From Melastoma dodecandrum (Eukaryota; Streptophyta; Magnoliopsida; Myrtales; Melastomataceae), in the NCBI GenBank assembly GCA_029817715.1, contig JARUPY010000474.1, positions 3,162,001-3,226,000 on the forward strand: a DNA stretch of 64,000 bases, written 5' to 3'. Numbering within the stretch: position 1 is the first letter of the stretch; each line of letters starts with the position of its first letter. Below the pieces are notes generated by a model. That model was not told the origin of the DNA. It did no database searches and worked only from the letters and a program-made list of their open reading frames with translations. Shown here piece by piece: positions 1 through 11,120 of this stretch. The position numbers and the translations under genes were made by a program.

Positions 1-441
1 ACCACCCCTCTCGTACACATTTGGGAAGTGGGGATTGATTCGGACGCGGAAGACTTTTCTTTTTCTCTGGGTCTCCCCTCCAATCGCCTAATTATTACAA
101 ACTCCTCCCTTCCTCATCCTCTGGCGAGTCTTTGTTACCAATCCATCTATCTCTCCTCCTCCTCCTCCTGCTCACCTTTTACCCATTTTTTCTTACCTCT
201 GTCCGTGTCCTGCTTTCCTCGTCAGCACCTGTGTCCCCTGCAAGAGAGGATAAAAATATTTTCAAAAAGCCAGTCTTCTTTAATATTATCATTGGGGGTA
301 AAAGTGTAAAAAATACACTTTCACCGCCTTATCGTTAAAAAAATAACCAGCATATGCTTACGCCTCGTAATAGCCTAGGTCGATGTCCGAGAAATCCATC
401 CCCTCCCACTAACCAAGTCACAAACCCTCGTTGACATTCAC

Positions 442-465
442 GTGTGTGTGTGTGTGTGTGTGTGT
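442..465. repeat. (GT)n microsatellite
   Basis: This is an almost pure GT dinucleotide run of about 12 units, followed by a short imperfect extension (CTGTG). It lies in gene-free DNA and is probably length-polymorphic. Confidence 0.9.
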
Positions 466-2435
466 CTGTGTAATATATTTGTAAAAGTCTTTCAGGAATT
501 TCTGACCCACCACCACCACTGAATGAAAAAAAAGGAGGAGAAAGTTGCTGGTTTGATATAAATTATCACCGACCCACGAGATGATTGATGGGTTTGGGAT
601 CCCGTTTGGGTATAATAAATAAAATAAATAAGATGCATGTAATTTCGGAGATTGGTAAAAGTGAAGGGGAGCGGAGGAGGAGTACCTTTGTCCGGAATTA
701 GATTTGTGGGACCCACGCGATTTCCCCATATCCACCCGCTGTTTCAGGCGCGTGCATCGCAACCTCCTGTTCTCTTTGAACTGATAGGGACGAGTTTAGA
801 ATAGTTATTAAGATAAAATGTATTAGGATTTAACCTCACTATTTTCTTTGTCTTAAACAGGCAAAAGAAGACACTTTGACCGCCGAGAATGTCTTGGAAT
901 TTTTTGTTGCGGCTGTCCCCCCCTCTGATAAAAGCTTAAAGGAGAAGGGAATGGAGGAGGAGGAGGCAAAAGGAAGAAACAAGACAACAACCTTAAACCA
1001 TCTTTTACGCTTATATAATTGCCAGTCCAATCCATGTCTCTTGGGCTACTCTAAGCTTAAGAAAAAAAAAAAAAGAGATATCGTCCCTTCTGTGGATATG
1101 GAGAACACGAGACAAAAAAGAGGGATCTTGTCAGAAAGAGTATGTCTGTCTGTGCTTGCAGTCATTAACACGTTCAATTTGCTTTAAACTTTGTGTTTTT
1201 AGTACTTAATGTGTCGTTGCTGTTTATATCCCAATTAGAGGGTGGCCCATAAGGAAACCCCCAGGGCAAAAGGCGGCTCCCCCATTACTACAAATTGCCT
1301 TTTTAAATCATTTTGCCATGTACGTGTCTGTGTCGTTATAGTCAAGATTTTTAATGCTAGGAACATGTCATTTGTTTACTTTCTATCTTCTCCCCATCGT
1401 TTTTGGCATTACAGCAGCCGAATGAAGGAGGAGCAGCTAATTATGGAACCAATCCTAACAAATTAGCCTTTCTTTTTCCAAGGCAGCATATTTCTATTTC
1501 GGATGGTCAAAAATGAATCATCCGGTGGGGACCCATTTGAGATATGGGGATTAGGCTCAAAACCCATAAGTGATTTTTTTCTTTTAAATGGGAGGGGAGA
1601 AAAAGGGTCGTGGTGATTGATTGATGGGTGGGGGGGGGGGGGGTTTGGAGAGAACACAGTATTTGATAATGGAGGAAGGGAGGGAGGTGGGGGATAAATT
1701 ATTAGTCAAATGGGAATGGAACACACCCTTGAGATCTCTTAAAGTGAGATTTTGTAGGACCCGGAAAAGGGTAAGGATAGGGAAAAAAAAACATGAAAAA
1801 AATGGAGGATTGAATCGTGAGTGTGAGTGTAAAGTAAGTGTGGGGCGGCTTTTGTGGGTGGGTGAGTTGTATATATCAAAATCGGAACTTTTATTTCGAA
1901 TATGGTCAATTGGCTAAAGTAAGGGGAAAAAAGAAAGAAAGAAGAAGAGGGGAATCGAGATAATTGGGGGGGGTGGAGGACATAGAAAGTCGAATCAGAG
2001 AAATTCTTTCCAATCATTCAGGCCGGTTGGAAATTGTAAATATAAAGCTTTTATTGGAGAATCAGAGCCCAATGACTATGGGCCAGATTTTTCTGTTTCG
2101 AAGCATATCATCAGGAGCCTTTGTTGTTGTCCCGATGGTCAAGCAAACTAAAAACTCCCTCGTCCCCCATAAGTCTTACCCTCTATTTATTATCAATTGA
2201 TTTTAGAGTGAAAACTCAACTTTCAGTCCGTAATCAAGCGGATAGGGCATCATCCGCTCCCTGCTATGTTTCCCATCGAATTAAATCCTTTAACATTGAA
2301 GGACCCAAATGAATAATAAACAATATTTGAGGATCAATTCCGTAGTTACCACAGACAAGGGGTCCTGCCGATCCGAATTCCAATTTTGGCCTTCCCCCGC
2401 CAAAACGACGAAGTCGGCGGCGAGGCGAATTTCAA

Positions 2436-2443
2436 ATTCCCGC
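2436..2443 (+). promoter_or_regulatory. Candidate E2F site upstream of BRCA1
   Basis: The sequence ATTCCCGC fits the E2F consensus WTTSSCSS and lies about 150 bp before the BRCA1 start codon, in a GC-rich stretch. BRCA1 genes are commonly S-phase and DNA-damage regulated, so an E2F site is plausible. A motif this short also occurs by chance, so this is a suggestion only. Confidence 0.35.
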
Positions 2444-2587
2444 CGCTTCTTTTCCCAATCTCCAGTGCAGTGATCCTTTTTTTATCCCATCGTTTCATTT
2501 CTGCTTCGGCCACAAGATTCGCTCTCTCCTCCAACCCCGTGAACAGAACACGGCCGACGCCACTAAGGGGGCTCGATAGCGGCTGCG

Positions 2588-5500
2588 ATGGCTGACGCTG
2601 GTCATCTCGAGAAAATGGGAAGAGAACTCAAGTGCCCGATCTGGTAGAGCAAAACTTCCTAATCTTTACGCTGTCTTGTCGGCGGTGCTCATTCGTGTAT
2701 TGATTCTTTGTCGTACTGTTTCTGAAGAAGTGTTCTTTGATGTAATACTTAGCTTGAGCTTGTTCAAGTCTGCGGCCTCACTTGGGTGCAATCACGTGTT
2801 TTGCAAGTGAGTTGTGCGAGTTCTGATTCTTGCTTTCTGGGTTTCTTGGGGGTTGGAGCGGCTTCTCACTGCTAGTGATGTTTCCTTGCAGTTCTTGCAT
2901 TGTAACATCCATGAAATGGGGATCGAATTGTCCTGTTTGTAAGGTTCCTTACCGCCCAAGAGGTACAATTCCAATTGAGAGATTTTATTGTTTAGGGGGT
3001 TGTTGATTTTGAAATTGTTTATGAATTTTCATGGAATTTTTGTGTCTTCCGTCGCCATTGCAGAGGTTCGACCTGCTCCTCACATGGACAACTTGGTTAG
3101 CATCTACAAAAACATGGAGATTGCTTCGGGAGTTAGCATTTTTGTCACCCAGAATCCATCTTCTGCAAAATCAGCAGGTCAGTGAAGATCACACGGGTCA
3201 TATAAATATTTTTGTATCGGGACTTTGTAGTACATATCATTGATACAAGTTGTTTGCATCTTTCCTGTGGTAATTCGAAACTCCACCATCATTGGTTGTG
3301 TACATTTACAGACGAAGCTAAGAAGGACAATGACTGCGGTAGTCTTATTGTAGAAGTGCCTGGTCAAGATGTCCCCTTGGACCAATGTAAAACATACAAA
3401 AGAGGGTCAATAAAAGCACAGGCTTCTGATTTTCGGGACCGGTTGCTCCGGCCATCCTGTCCAACTAAGAAAAGAATTCAGGTGCCACAGCATCCTCCTT
3501 TCACAGCCCCGACACGCATAGGAAATCCTAATGGTGGGTCTGTTGTGGTTGATGGGAACAAGGCCAAGAATGGCTCAGATGCAATAAGCCAAAAGACGGA
3601 ACAAGTCTTTCAGCCGTTCTTTTGGTTGCGAGACGATGAGGATGATGCTGACAAAGGTTCTCAGTATTCAGATAAAGATCAGTTGACTGATTCATCGCCT
3701 ATTAAAACTCCATGTTTCAGTGATATAAAGGATGCAGAGGATGAGGTGGCAGCTAACTCGATGGCTGAGGTATGCGTCCACTATGAGAATGTCAGTAATC
3801 AGTATCGATAAATGTGTTTTTTCCTAAGCTTTAAGAAAATTCAACAATAGCCTAATATTCTCCTGGACCTGTGATCTGGTTGGATGGGTGTCATAACATT
3901 CTCAGGATTCAGTACTATCATGCCACTATTCCCGTTCTTTGTCCTTCTTTTGAAATAACTTCTTAAGATAATAATTGTAGGTATCTGTGGTGAAGTCTTA
4001 CATCTGCACGAGGCATAGTTTCTCTGTTGGTTTCGATTCAAAAATATTCTTTCTTTGCTATTGGGTATGATCTTGGTTGCTATCTGAGACATTTGTCATC
4101 TCTTGATACGATTTAGCAGGATTGCAGCACCATCCGCAATCCTTTGGAACTATACGACCGCGAATTGTTCGAATGGACGCAGCGGCCTTGCTATCCCGAA
4201 TTGTGTTCAAGTCCTTTGGGAAATCAGGTGCGTACAATATCTCCTGAAAATTTTCCAGCTTGAGAATAACCTTCTTTATGCGTTTCTGTTCTTTGATGAG
4301 TGACAAACTGTAGCTTGCCGAGGCTACCGAGAAGAATGTTGAGGACAATTCATATGGAAGTTGTGCAGATGAAGGTTGTGATGTTGTCCGCTTAGGAGAT
4401 GCTGCAGACAATGCGAAGCCAACAGAGGTACCCTCTCAGGTGAATGAAAGTAATTTCACTAGAAGCACTATGTCCAAGAAGCGAGGCCGAAAAGCAGGGG
4501 CAAAACTGCCACGAAAGCCTGTCTGCGCTAACACCAATCAGCCTGATGCCATTCACTCTGCAAAAGTGATAACTAGCATCAGTCATTCCATGCCGACATG
4601 TGACAGAGTTTGTGAGGAAAATCTCGATGAGGTCAACAGGACCAGCATCCTTGAGGTCCCTGAAACTCAAGGTATAAGTTAGATTTTATTTATCAACGTG
4701 AAGGATTTATATTAAGTTTTTATATATAAGCGACTCTTGAGGCTGCAGTAAATCATTCTTTTGATCACTTCTATGTATTCGGAAACCTCCTCTTGCATGC
4801 AAACCTTTCTTGGAAAGAATGGAAAATAACGAATGCGTGATATGTGCAGAGGATAGCAACGCAACTGGTGGGACTACAAGAAAATTCCTCATAACAAGGA
4901 CGAATGTTGATGATGCGAAGAAGAGAATCTGCGCCACTGGACAGGAAGGACTTGGACCCCGAAAAAGGGGAAGATGTTCCAGTTCTGTTGTTTCCAAAGC
5001 AGATGGTGTTGGTGACAACAAAAAAGAACTTCCCTCAGCAGAAGCTCCCTGCAATGCTAGCATAACAATTCTCAGTACTTCAACAAGTTCCGATAAATCC
5101 AGTAATTTGTGTACTAAAAGGGTCCTGCAAAAATGTGGGAGAGTCTACCATGTTGTTCAATGCGCTTTCTGTCATTCTCCAGAATGCTCCGAGGTTGTCT
5201 TTCTCTATCATTCTCACAGTTGCATGAGTAGAATCTCCACACTTACCTCTTGTTAAACTAAAATTGCAGGCTTCAGGAGAGATGGTAACATATAAGGACG
5301 GCATACTTGAGGCAGAAGGTTGCCATGGAGGGTCTAAAGCTATACATGTGCACAAAAACTGTGCTGAATGGTAAAATCCACTATCAGGAAGCGAGATTCA
5401 TTTCATTAGCTTTTTTAACTGCTTAATAGTGTACTATATTTCACGAGCATGCAATAGAGGAAATGAACATTATAAAGGTCATCTACCACTGCATATAATC

Positions 5501-7154
5501 ACTGTGTTTTTCTTGTTACACCACGAAAAAAGCCATATTTACATGTTGAAGCTATTAAGAAAATTCTCTTACTTGCAGGGCTCCTAATGTGTACTTTGAC
5601 GGCGATAGAGCTGTCAATCTCGACGCTGAATTAGCTAGGAGTAGGAGAATTACTTGTAGCTGCTGTGGTATCAAAGGAGCAGCTCTTGGATGTTTTGAAA
5701 GAAGTTGCCGAAAGAGCTTTCACGTAACATGTGCCAAGTTAATGCCTCAGTGTCGATGGGACAATGTAAGTCATGAATCAACATGACTATTTCTTTTCGC
5801 ACATAATTTTCAATTAGTGAAATATTTCAGTAATGTTTTTCCTTTCTGATAATGCAGGTAAATTTTGTTATGTTATGTCCTCTTCATGCATCTTCTGAAT
5901 TGCCAATTGAAACTTCAAGATCTCATGTTGAGGATGCTGAGAAAAGTTGTTCATCCAAACTGTAAGTTGACCTGTCCTTAGTTTTCTGCCAGAGCAATTT
6001 TCGTTAGACATAATTATGAATCAGACAAGCTGATTATGGAAATAGACTCCTGGCAAGGTTCAGATACTTCGCAAGAAAAAAGAAAATAAAAGATTACGAC
6101 AAAAAAATACTGAATTCTACAGGAAGATGAAGGTTCCGCATGATAATGTCACAAAAAGAGACCATGACGAATCAAGTCGGAATTGGAGCCAACGCAAGTC
6201 ATGCAACAAAATGGTACTCTGCTGTTCAAGTTTGACAAATCCTGAGCGGGTAATGTTCTTGCTATACGATTGAAATTGTTAAGTCTTCTGATAATGCCTT
6301 AGTTAAAATAAGAATGGCTTCAAATCCAGGAAATGGTAGCTGAATTTGGGAAAGTGTCCAGAGTGTCTGTGCTGCCAAAATGGGATCTGAGTGTCACCCA
6401 TGTCATTGCATCACAAGATGAAAATAGAGCCTGCAAGAGGACACTCAAAGTCTTAATGGGCATCTTGGAGGGGAAATGGATACTGAGCATTGATTGTAAG
6501 TCCTGGACTAATAACTTTGGGAATTCTTATTCCTTGTCCAGTACGAACTTGTCCCGAAGATGTTTGTCTGCTGATAATGACGGTCTTTCTTTTCTACGAA
6601 TCAATTTTCTCAGGGATCCAGGCTTGCATCAAAGCTAAGGCACATGTCGACGAGAAGCAGTACGAGATTGCTCTGGACACTCACGGCATGAAAAATGGTC
6701 CTCGGCTTGGAAGACTCAGAGTTCTCAACAAGGCAAGTGCCATATACCTCTTCTGTTCCAACAGAATCCGATCGTCCAAACTCATTTTAAAAGTTTCTTA
6801 TTCTCCACGCAGAAGCCGAAGCTTTTCGAGGGAATGGAGTTCTACTTCACGGGGGACTTTGTCCCGTCCTACAAAGGGTACCTTCAGGAACTGGTGACTG
6901 CTGCAGGAGGAATCGTCCTCCACAGGAAGCCCATTCCAGGAGTTGAGAATAAGATGCGCTTCCGCGGGTCGAAAACGTTAATTATTTACAGCCTAGAGGT
7001 GCCCGAAGATTGTGAAACTGCTTCCGAAAGAGCAGACATCATCAACAGAAGGCTGTGCGGAGCGGAGGCTCTTGCCAGTTCGACGGCTGCGAAGGTTGCC
7101 ACCAACTTATGGCTCCTTGATTCCATTGCCGCCCACAAGCCGCGGCCTTTATGA
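2588..7154 (+). CDS. BRCA1: BRCA1 homologue (RING, extended PHD, two BRCT domains)
   Basis: This encodes the plant BRCA1 protein, a nuclear E3 ubiquitin ligase subunit that pairs with BARD1 in homologous-recombination repair. I assembled 15 exons: 2588-2643, 2753-2806, 2892-2962, 3064-3177, 3312-3769, 4120-4227, 4314-4671, 4850-5193, 5270-5370, 5579-5765, 5858-5961, 6123-6249, 6330-6495, 6614-6732 and 6813-7154. They sum to 2709 nt (902 aa); Arabidopsis BRCA1 is about 940 aa. The start reads MADAGHLEKMGRELKCPIC and opens a RING finger (CNHVFCN, CPVC). The middle carries FFWLRD and FEWTQRP blocks typical of plant BRCA1. An extended PHD follows (HKNCAEWAPNVYF, SCSCCG-type, FHVTCAK). Two BRCT repeats close the protein (VTHVIAS with GKWIL; FTGDFVPSYKGYLQEL). 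The intron 6733-6812 needs a GC donor. The reading frame is unbroken throughout. Confidence 0.93.
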
Positions 7155-7400
7155 CGACGTCGTTTTGTTTTATCTATTTCGGAGCGTCCTACTATTTAAA
7201 CTTTAGTCCTTTATTGGTTTTGCAAGTTATGTTGCCTCTGTAAAACTTCATCAGACAACTTAGGAGTTCTGTGTTTACTCCGCAGGTTGTCGTGGTAAAT
7301 CCCGGTCTCCTGGAGATCGAGTTAAGGTCTAGATACGAACGTAATCGACGCGGGTTTCTTCTTCTGCGTCACTGTTTTGGTTTTAGTTTTGTTTCTAGTC

Positions 7401-8885
7401 ATGAATGCGTACGCAAGGTGTTTGATGAAACTACGAGGCCAGTTCTCTATCAGATTGTTCGGCACGGAGACAGTTGATGTTGTTCAAAGCATTGTCAAGA
7501 TTATTAATGATCACCCCTTCCCACGGCAGCCGCTTTTGCCAGTGCTCCAGGCGAATTTACCCCCTGGACCTCTCCGGCAGTGTGGTCGATGACGTCCTCG
7601 GGCGCCTCTTCTCTGCACCTTCAAATGGCCTCAAGGCGCTTGAGTTGTTCCGATTTGCCAGTGAGCACTCACCGGAAAATCTGACCCCGGGGTCCTTTGA
7701 AAAGACCCTCCACATCCTGGCGACGATGCGGTACTTTGACAAGGCGTGGGAGCTGATGCGAGAGCTCAGCAAAAGCCACCCCTCGTTGTTGACTCTGAAG
7801 TCGGTGAGCATTCTGCTGTCCAAGATTGTGAGGTACGGGTCCTTTGAGGAAACATTGGTCGCATTCGAGACGATGGAAAATGAAGTGTTTAAGGGGAGAA
7901 CCTTCGGGACAGATCATTGTGTGCAGAGAGGAAGATAAAAGAGGCCCGGTCGGTGTTAAACAAACTGCACACTATGTTCAAGCCAGACGTCAAGACAATG
8001 AATATATTGCTTCTGGGGTTCAAGGAATCCGGGGACATCACATCCGTGGAGCTCTTTTATCATGAGATGGTGAGGAGGGGGTTCACGCCTAACAGTGGGA
8101 CATACGGGATACGCATCGATACATATTGTTAGAGAGGTTGCTTGGGTGATGGTTTGAGGCTTCTGGAGGAGATGGAGATGGCCTGTTGCTTGGTCACAGT
8201 CCAGACGATGACAACGCTAATTCACGGAGCTGGGGTCGCCAGAAATGTCATAAAAGCAAGAGAGCTGTTCAAGAGAGTACATGATAGAAACATGGAGCCA
8301 GACACGGGGTGCTACAATGCCATGATGGGTACGCTCATCAAGTTGAGTGACGTTGACGGTGCTCTTTCTTTAATGGACGAGATGGTGGAGAAAGGAATCA
8401 AACACGATAACACGACGTACCACACGATGTACTTGGGGTTAATGAAATCAAATGGCGTCGAGGGCGTTTGTGAATTTTATCACAAAATGATTGGTAGAAA
8501 TTTCGTCCCCAAGACCCGGACGGTGGTGATGCTGATGAAGTTCTTCTGCATCAATTGTCGGTTTGACATGTGTTTGCACCTGTGGGAGTACACAGTCACT
8601 AAGGGGCATTGTCCTCATGCTCATGCATTGGATCTTTTAGTGACTGGGTTGGGATCAAGAGGAAGAACCTCAGAAAGTTATGACTTTGCAATACAAATGC
8701 TGGAGAGAAGAAGGCAGGTTGCTGAATCGACGCTACAAACTTTGCAAAATCTGTTGTCTCAGGCTGGCGAGATGGAGAAACAGAGATTGCTTAATGAGTT
8801 GGTGAAGAAACTGCAGGAAGTCCTGCCTGCGTCGACCCAAGATGCACGGAAGCTATTAGTCACTAACCCCTGTTGCTTAATCTAA
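7401..8885 (+). pseudogene. PPR protein pseudogene (At3g61360/SLO3-like)
   Basis: This is a decayed pentatricopeptide-repeat gene. The likely start is ATG 7401 (MNAYARC). Frame one runs through IINDHPFPRQPLLPVLQ to about 7578, where a 2-nt loss in a CT run shifts it. The second frame continues (VVDDVLGRLFSAPSNGLKAL) to about 7910. There a small deletion removes roughly nine codons of a repeat and returns to frame one (IKEARSVLNKLH). A TAG stop at 8130-8132 follows TYGIRIDTYC. Repeats then continue in the same frame to 8885. The order of blocks matches my memory of Arabidopsis At3g61360, a mitochondrial PPR protein. With two frame breaks and one stop it cannot make the full protein. It starts about 250 bp after the BRCA1 stop, on the same strand. 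Confidence 0.85.
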
Positions 8886-9230
8886 CAATCGGACATACCG
8901 CTGGTGGATCTTCTAGTCTAGATACACTATTCCTTGCTGGATGATGGGTATGTTCGGGTGTTACATTCCATGGAGCTCAGATAGGTTGGATCCAAGTCCA
9001 ATACCTTATCCATCCAAAATAAAACCAATGGGACATTGCCACATCAGCGCAGGGAAAATCTCATTGCCATCCAGTTCCAACATCCTGACGCCACAAGTTG
9101 CTCTTGTGGCTGGTATGGAGAATCTCCCAGCTTCCCGCTTATAACCCTCCATGGATTATTAGTCCGAGAAAAAGGTATTACCATTTTTGCAACGTGGGTA
9201 GGAAGTTGGTATTTGATTTCTTGGCAAGGA

Positions 9231-9808
9231 ATGGCGTCGTCAACAGCTATGATGAGCATGGCTCCCCAGTTCAATGGTCTCAGACCCTCAGTTTCAGCCG
9301 CCCCCGTCCAGAATTTGGTAAATGTGAAATTCAGTTTGGATCTCTTTTGGGTGTTTTTGCTGATGCTATTGCTAATGTTTTGGTTTTGTGATCAATCAAG
9401 GCTTCGGCTGTTATGCCAATGAGGCGCAAGGGCAAGGGAGCTTTGGGCGCTCGCTGCGACTTCATTGGCTCTCCCACTAACTTGGTAATTCATTCTTGTG
9501 TGAATAACTCCAGATTCTCTGTTTAAACCAGGCACTTCCAGGACGTGGCTTCTGATTTTTATTACCGTGTTTTGCGTTAGATCATGGTGACATCCACAAC
9601 CTTGATGTTGTTTGCGGGGAGATTCGGGCTGGCGCCATCGGCCAACAGGAAGGCGACCGCAGGGTTGAAGCTGGAGGCGAGGGACTCTGGGCTCCAGACA
9701 GGGGACCCTGCTGGGTTCACGCTGGCAGACACTTTGGGTTGTGGCACAGTTGGCCACATCATTGGCGTAGGGATCGTTCTTGGTCTCAAGAACATTGGTG
9801 CCCTGTAA
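9231..9808 (+). CDS. PSAK: Photosystem I reaction centre subunit PsaK
   Basis: This nuclear gene encodes photosystem I subunit K, a small thylakoid membrane protein that helps bind LHCI antenna. There are three exons: 9231-9317, 9401-9484 and 9581-9808, giving 132 aa. Residues 1 to about 45 form a chloroplast transit peptide ([20 protein letters not shown]) ending near [18 protein letters not shown]. The mature part has two membrane spans, [17 protein letters not shown] and the [20 protein letters not shown] end. Between them lies the conserved loop with [21 protein letters not shown]. Length and sequence match plant PSAK (130 aa in Arabidopsis) and all splice sites are GT-AG. It lies between two PPR loci. 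Confidence 0.96.
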
Positions 9809-11120
9809 ATTGTGAATTGATGGGAAGATTATTCTCCTTTGTCTCTAAATATCAGATGTTGTTCATAGACTAATGCAAGATGAGCCCTCGTTTTGAGAAT
9901 TCCCCAGAGCAGAAGAGAAATGCAGCTCCTTTTCTTTTATCCAAGCTGAACTATAATACTTCTGGCTCAATAGCCAGAGTACATCATATATTTATGTAAC
10001 AAGCGTAACCCCAAACTAAAATAGGTCAAGGTTTACGAGCTGATGGTGCCCGTGGCATAATGGATAAGAAGCCTGGCTTCTAATCAGGCGTGCATCCCTC
10101 CCAGCTTCTCGGAGTGTTGGAAAAATGCTGCCTCTGCTGACCTGGACACTCGCTGGGTCCATTTCCCATTTACCTGCATAGTTTAGGATCAGAAACATTC
10201 ATTGATTTTGATATCAAGTGCACCAGCAGACATGATGAGGTCCATGCTCCTGGTTAACAAAAATGGAGAAGCTAGCTCAACTGAATTATTCTAAGCCCAC
10301 ATCACTGGTCTGTTAACATCCTCATCTGCGGAAGAAAGCAAGATTTCCATGAGGTTGCAAGGGATTTTGACAAATTAGTAGTTTGATGCCACCAAATCTT
10401 AACTAGATTTTCACCTGCTCATCATAATTCATCCAGGTTGACCTCCTCAAACTGCAGTTTAACTTTCGTGTTATCACGTGATAAAGGATTGAAAATGCAA
10501 CTGGACCTCATAGTCAGCACTGCGAGTTGCATGAAGTCCAGAATTGAGATAATCTAGCAGCTAAGAAAAGCAAAATATCACGGCAACAGTAAAAATATAA
10601 ACCAAAACTATGCACTCAACAACAGCAGAAATATACTTACCGCCTGACTTGCCTCTTCTGGTCTGTCCAACAGCCTCATGGAAATCCTTCACTCGAAGGT
10701 CATTTCTCTGCGTATTGAGCTTGTGCAGCATGAATAGCTATTAACATCACTCTCCCGATTGTCCCTACAATGGAAGCCTACAAGACATTGAATTCATGGT
10801 AAGTTCCCTGAAAATACGTCAAAGGCATGATTCATACAGAAAACCCGAGGTCGTCACGTTGCTTGTTATAGATGAAGGATCAGTAAGGCAATTTATTTAC
10901 CCTTGAGTTACAAACATCGGAAAAATGTATCCTCCTCTTATTATATCTTGCTACATCACATACTGGTCTTATTGTGCAAGCGGCCAGAAAAAAATTAACA
11001 AATCATACGACATCTCACATTAGTCTGGTGACAGGCCAGAATTGCATGTTATAAGAAGGCAGCACTACAAAGGACCAAAAAGCATTGTTCTTGCCAAAAC
11101 CTAGTACCATGATGGAGCAC
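9809..11120. other. Intergenic region between convergent PSAK and PPR gene
   Basis: No open frame here belongs to a family I recognise. The region must hold the PSAK 3' UTR and the 3' UTR of the minus-strand PPR gene. On the minus strand a good GTAAGT donor context lies near 10640, so the PPR 3' UTR may be spliced. A tRNA-like half sequence lies at about 10046-10090. Confidence 0.45.
10046..10090 (+). other. Degenerate tRNA-Arg(TCT)-like 5' half
   Basis: The sequence resembles the acceptor 5' strand, D-arm (GTGGCATAATGGATAAG) and anticodon stem-loop (CTTCTAA between CCTGG and TCAGG) of a plant tRNA-Arg(TCT). No T-arm of the GGTTCGAATCC type and no matching 3' acceptor strand follows. It is therefore at most a truncated tRNA relic, and chance resemblance is possible. 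Confidence 0.4.

Larger units (their letters stand above)
1..2587. other. Intergenic region upstream of BRCA1
   Basis: I see no convincing gene here. Open frames are short, overlap on both strands and resemble no family I know. The stretch has CT-rich tracts (about 150-172), a GT microsatellite near 442-465, a 14-base G run at about 1630-1643, and AT-rich patches. The last few hundred bases should hold the BRCA1 promoter and 5' leader. Confidence 0.6.

Noticed and set aside
1463..2017. Several short frames on both strands
   Set aside because: They are short and overlap one another around G-rich and A-rich runs, and none has family similarity.
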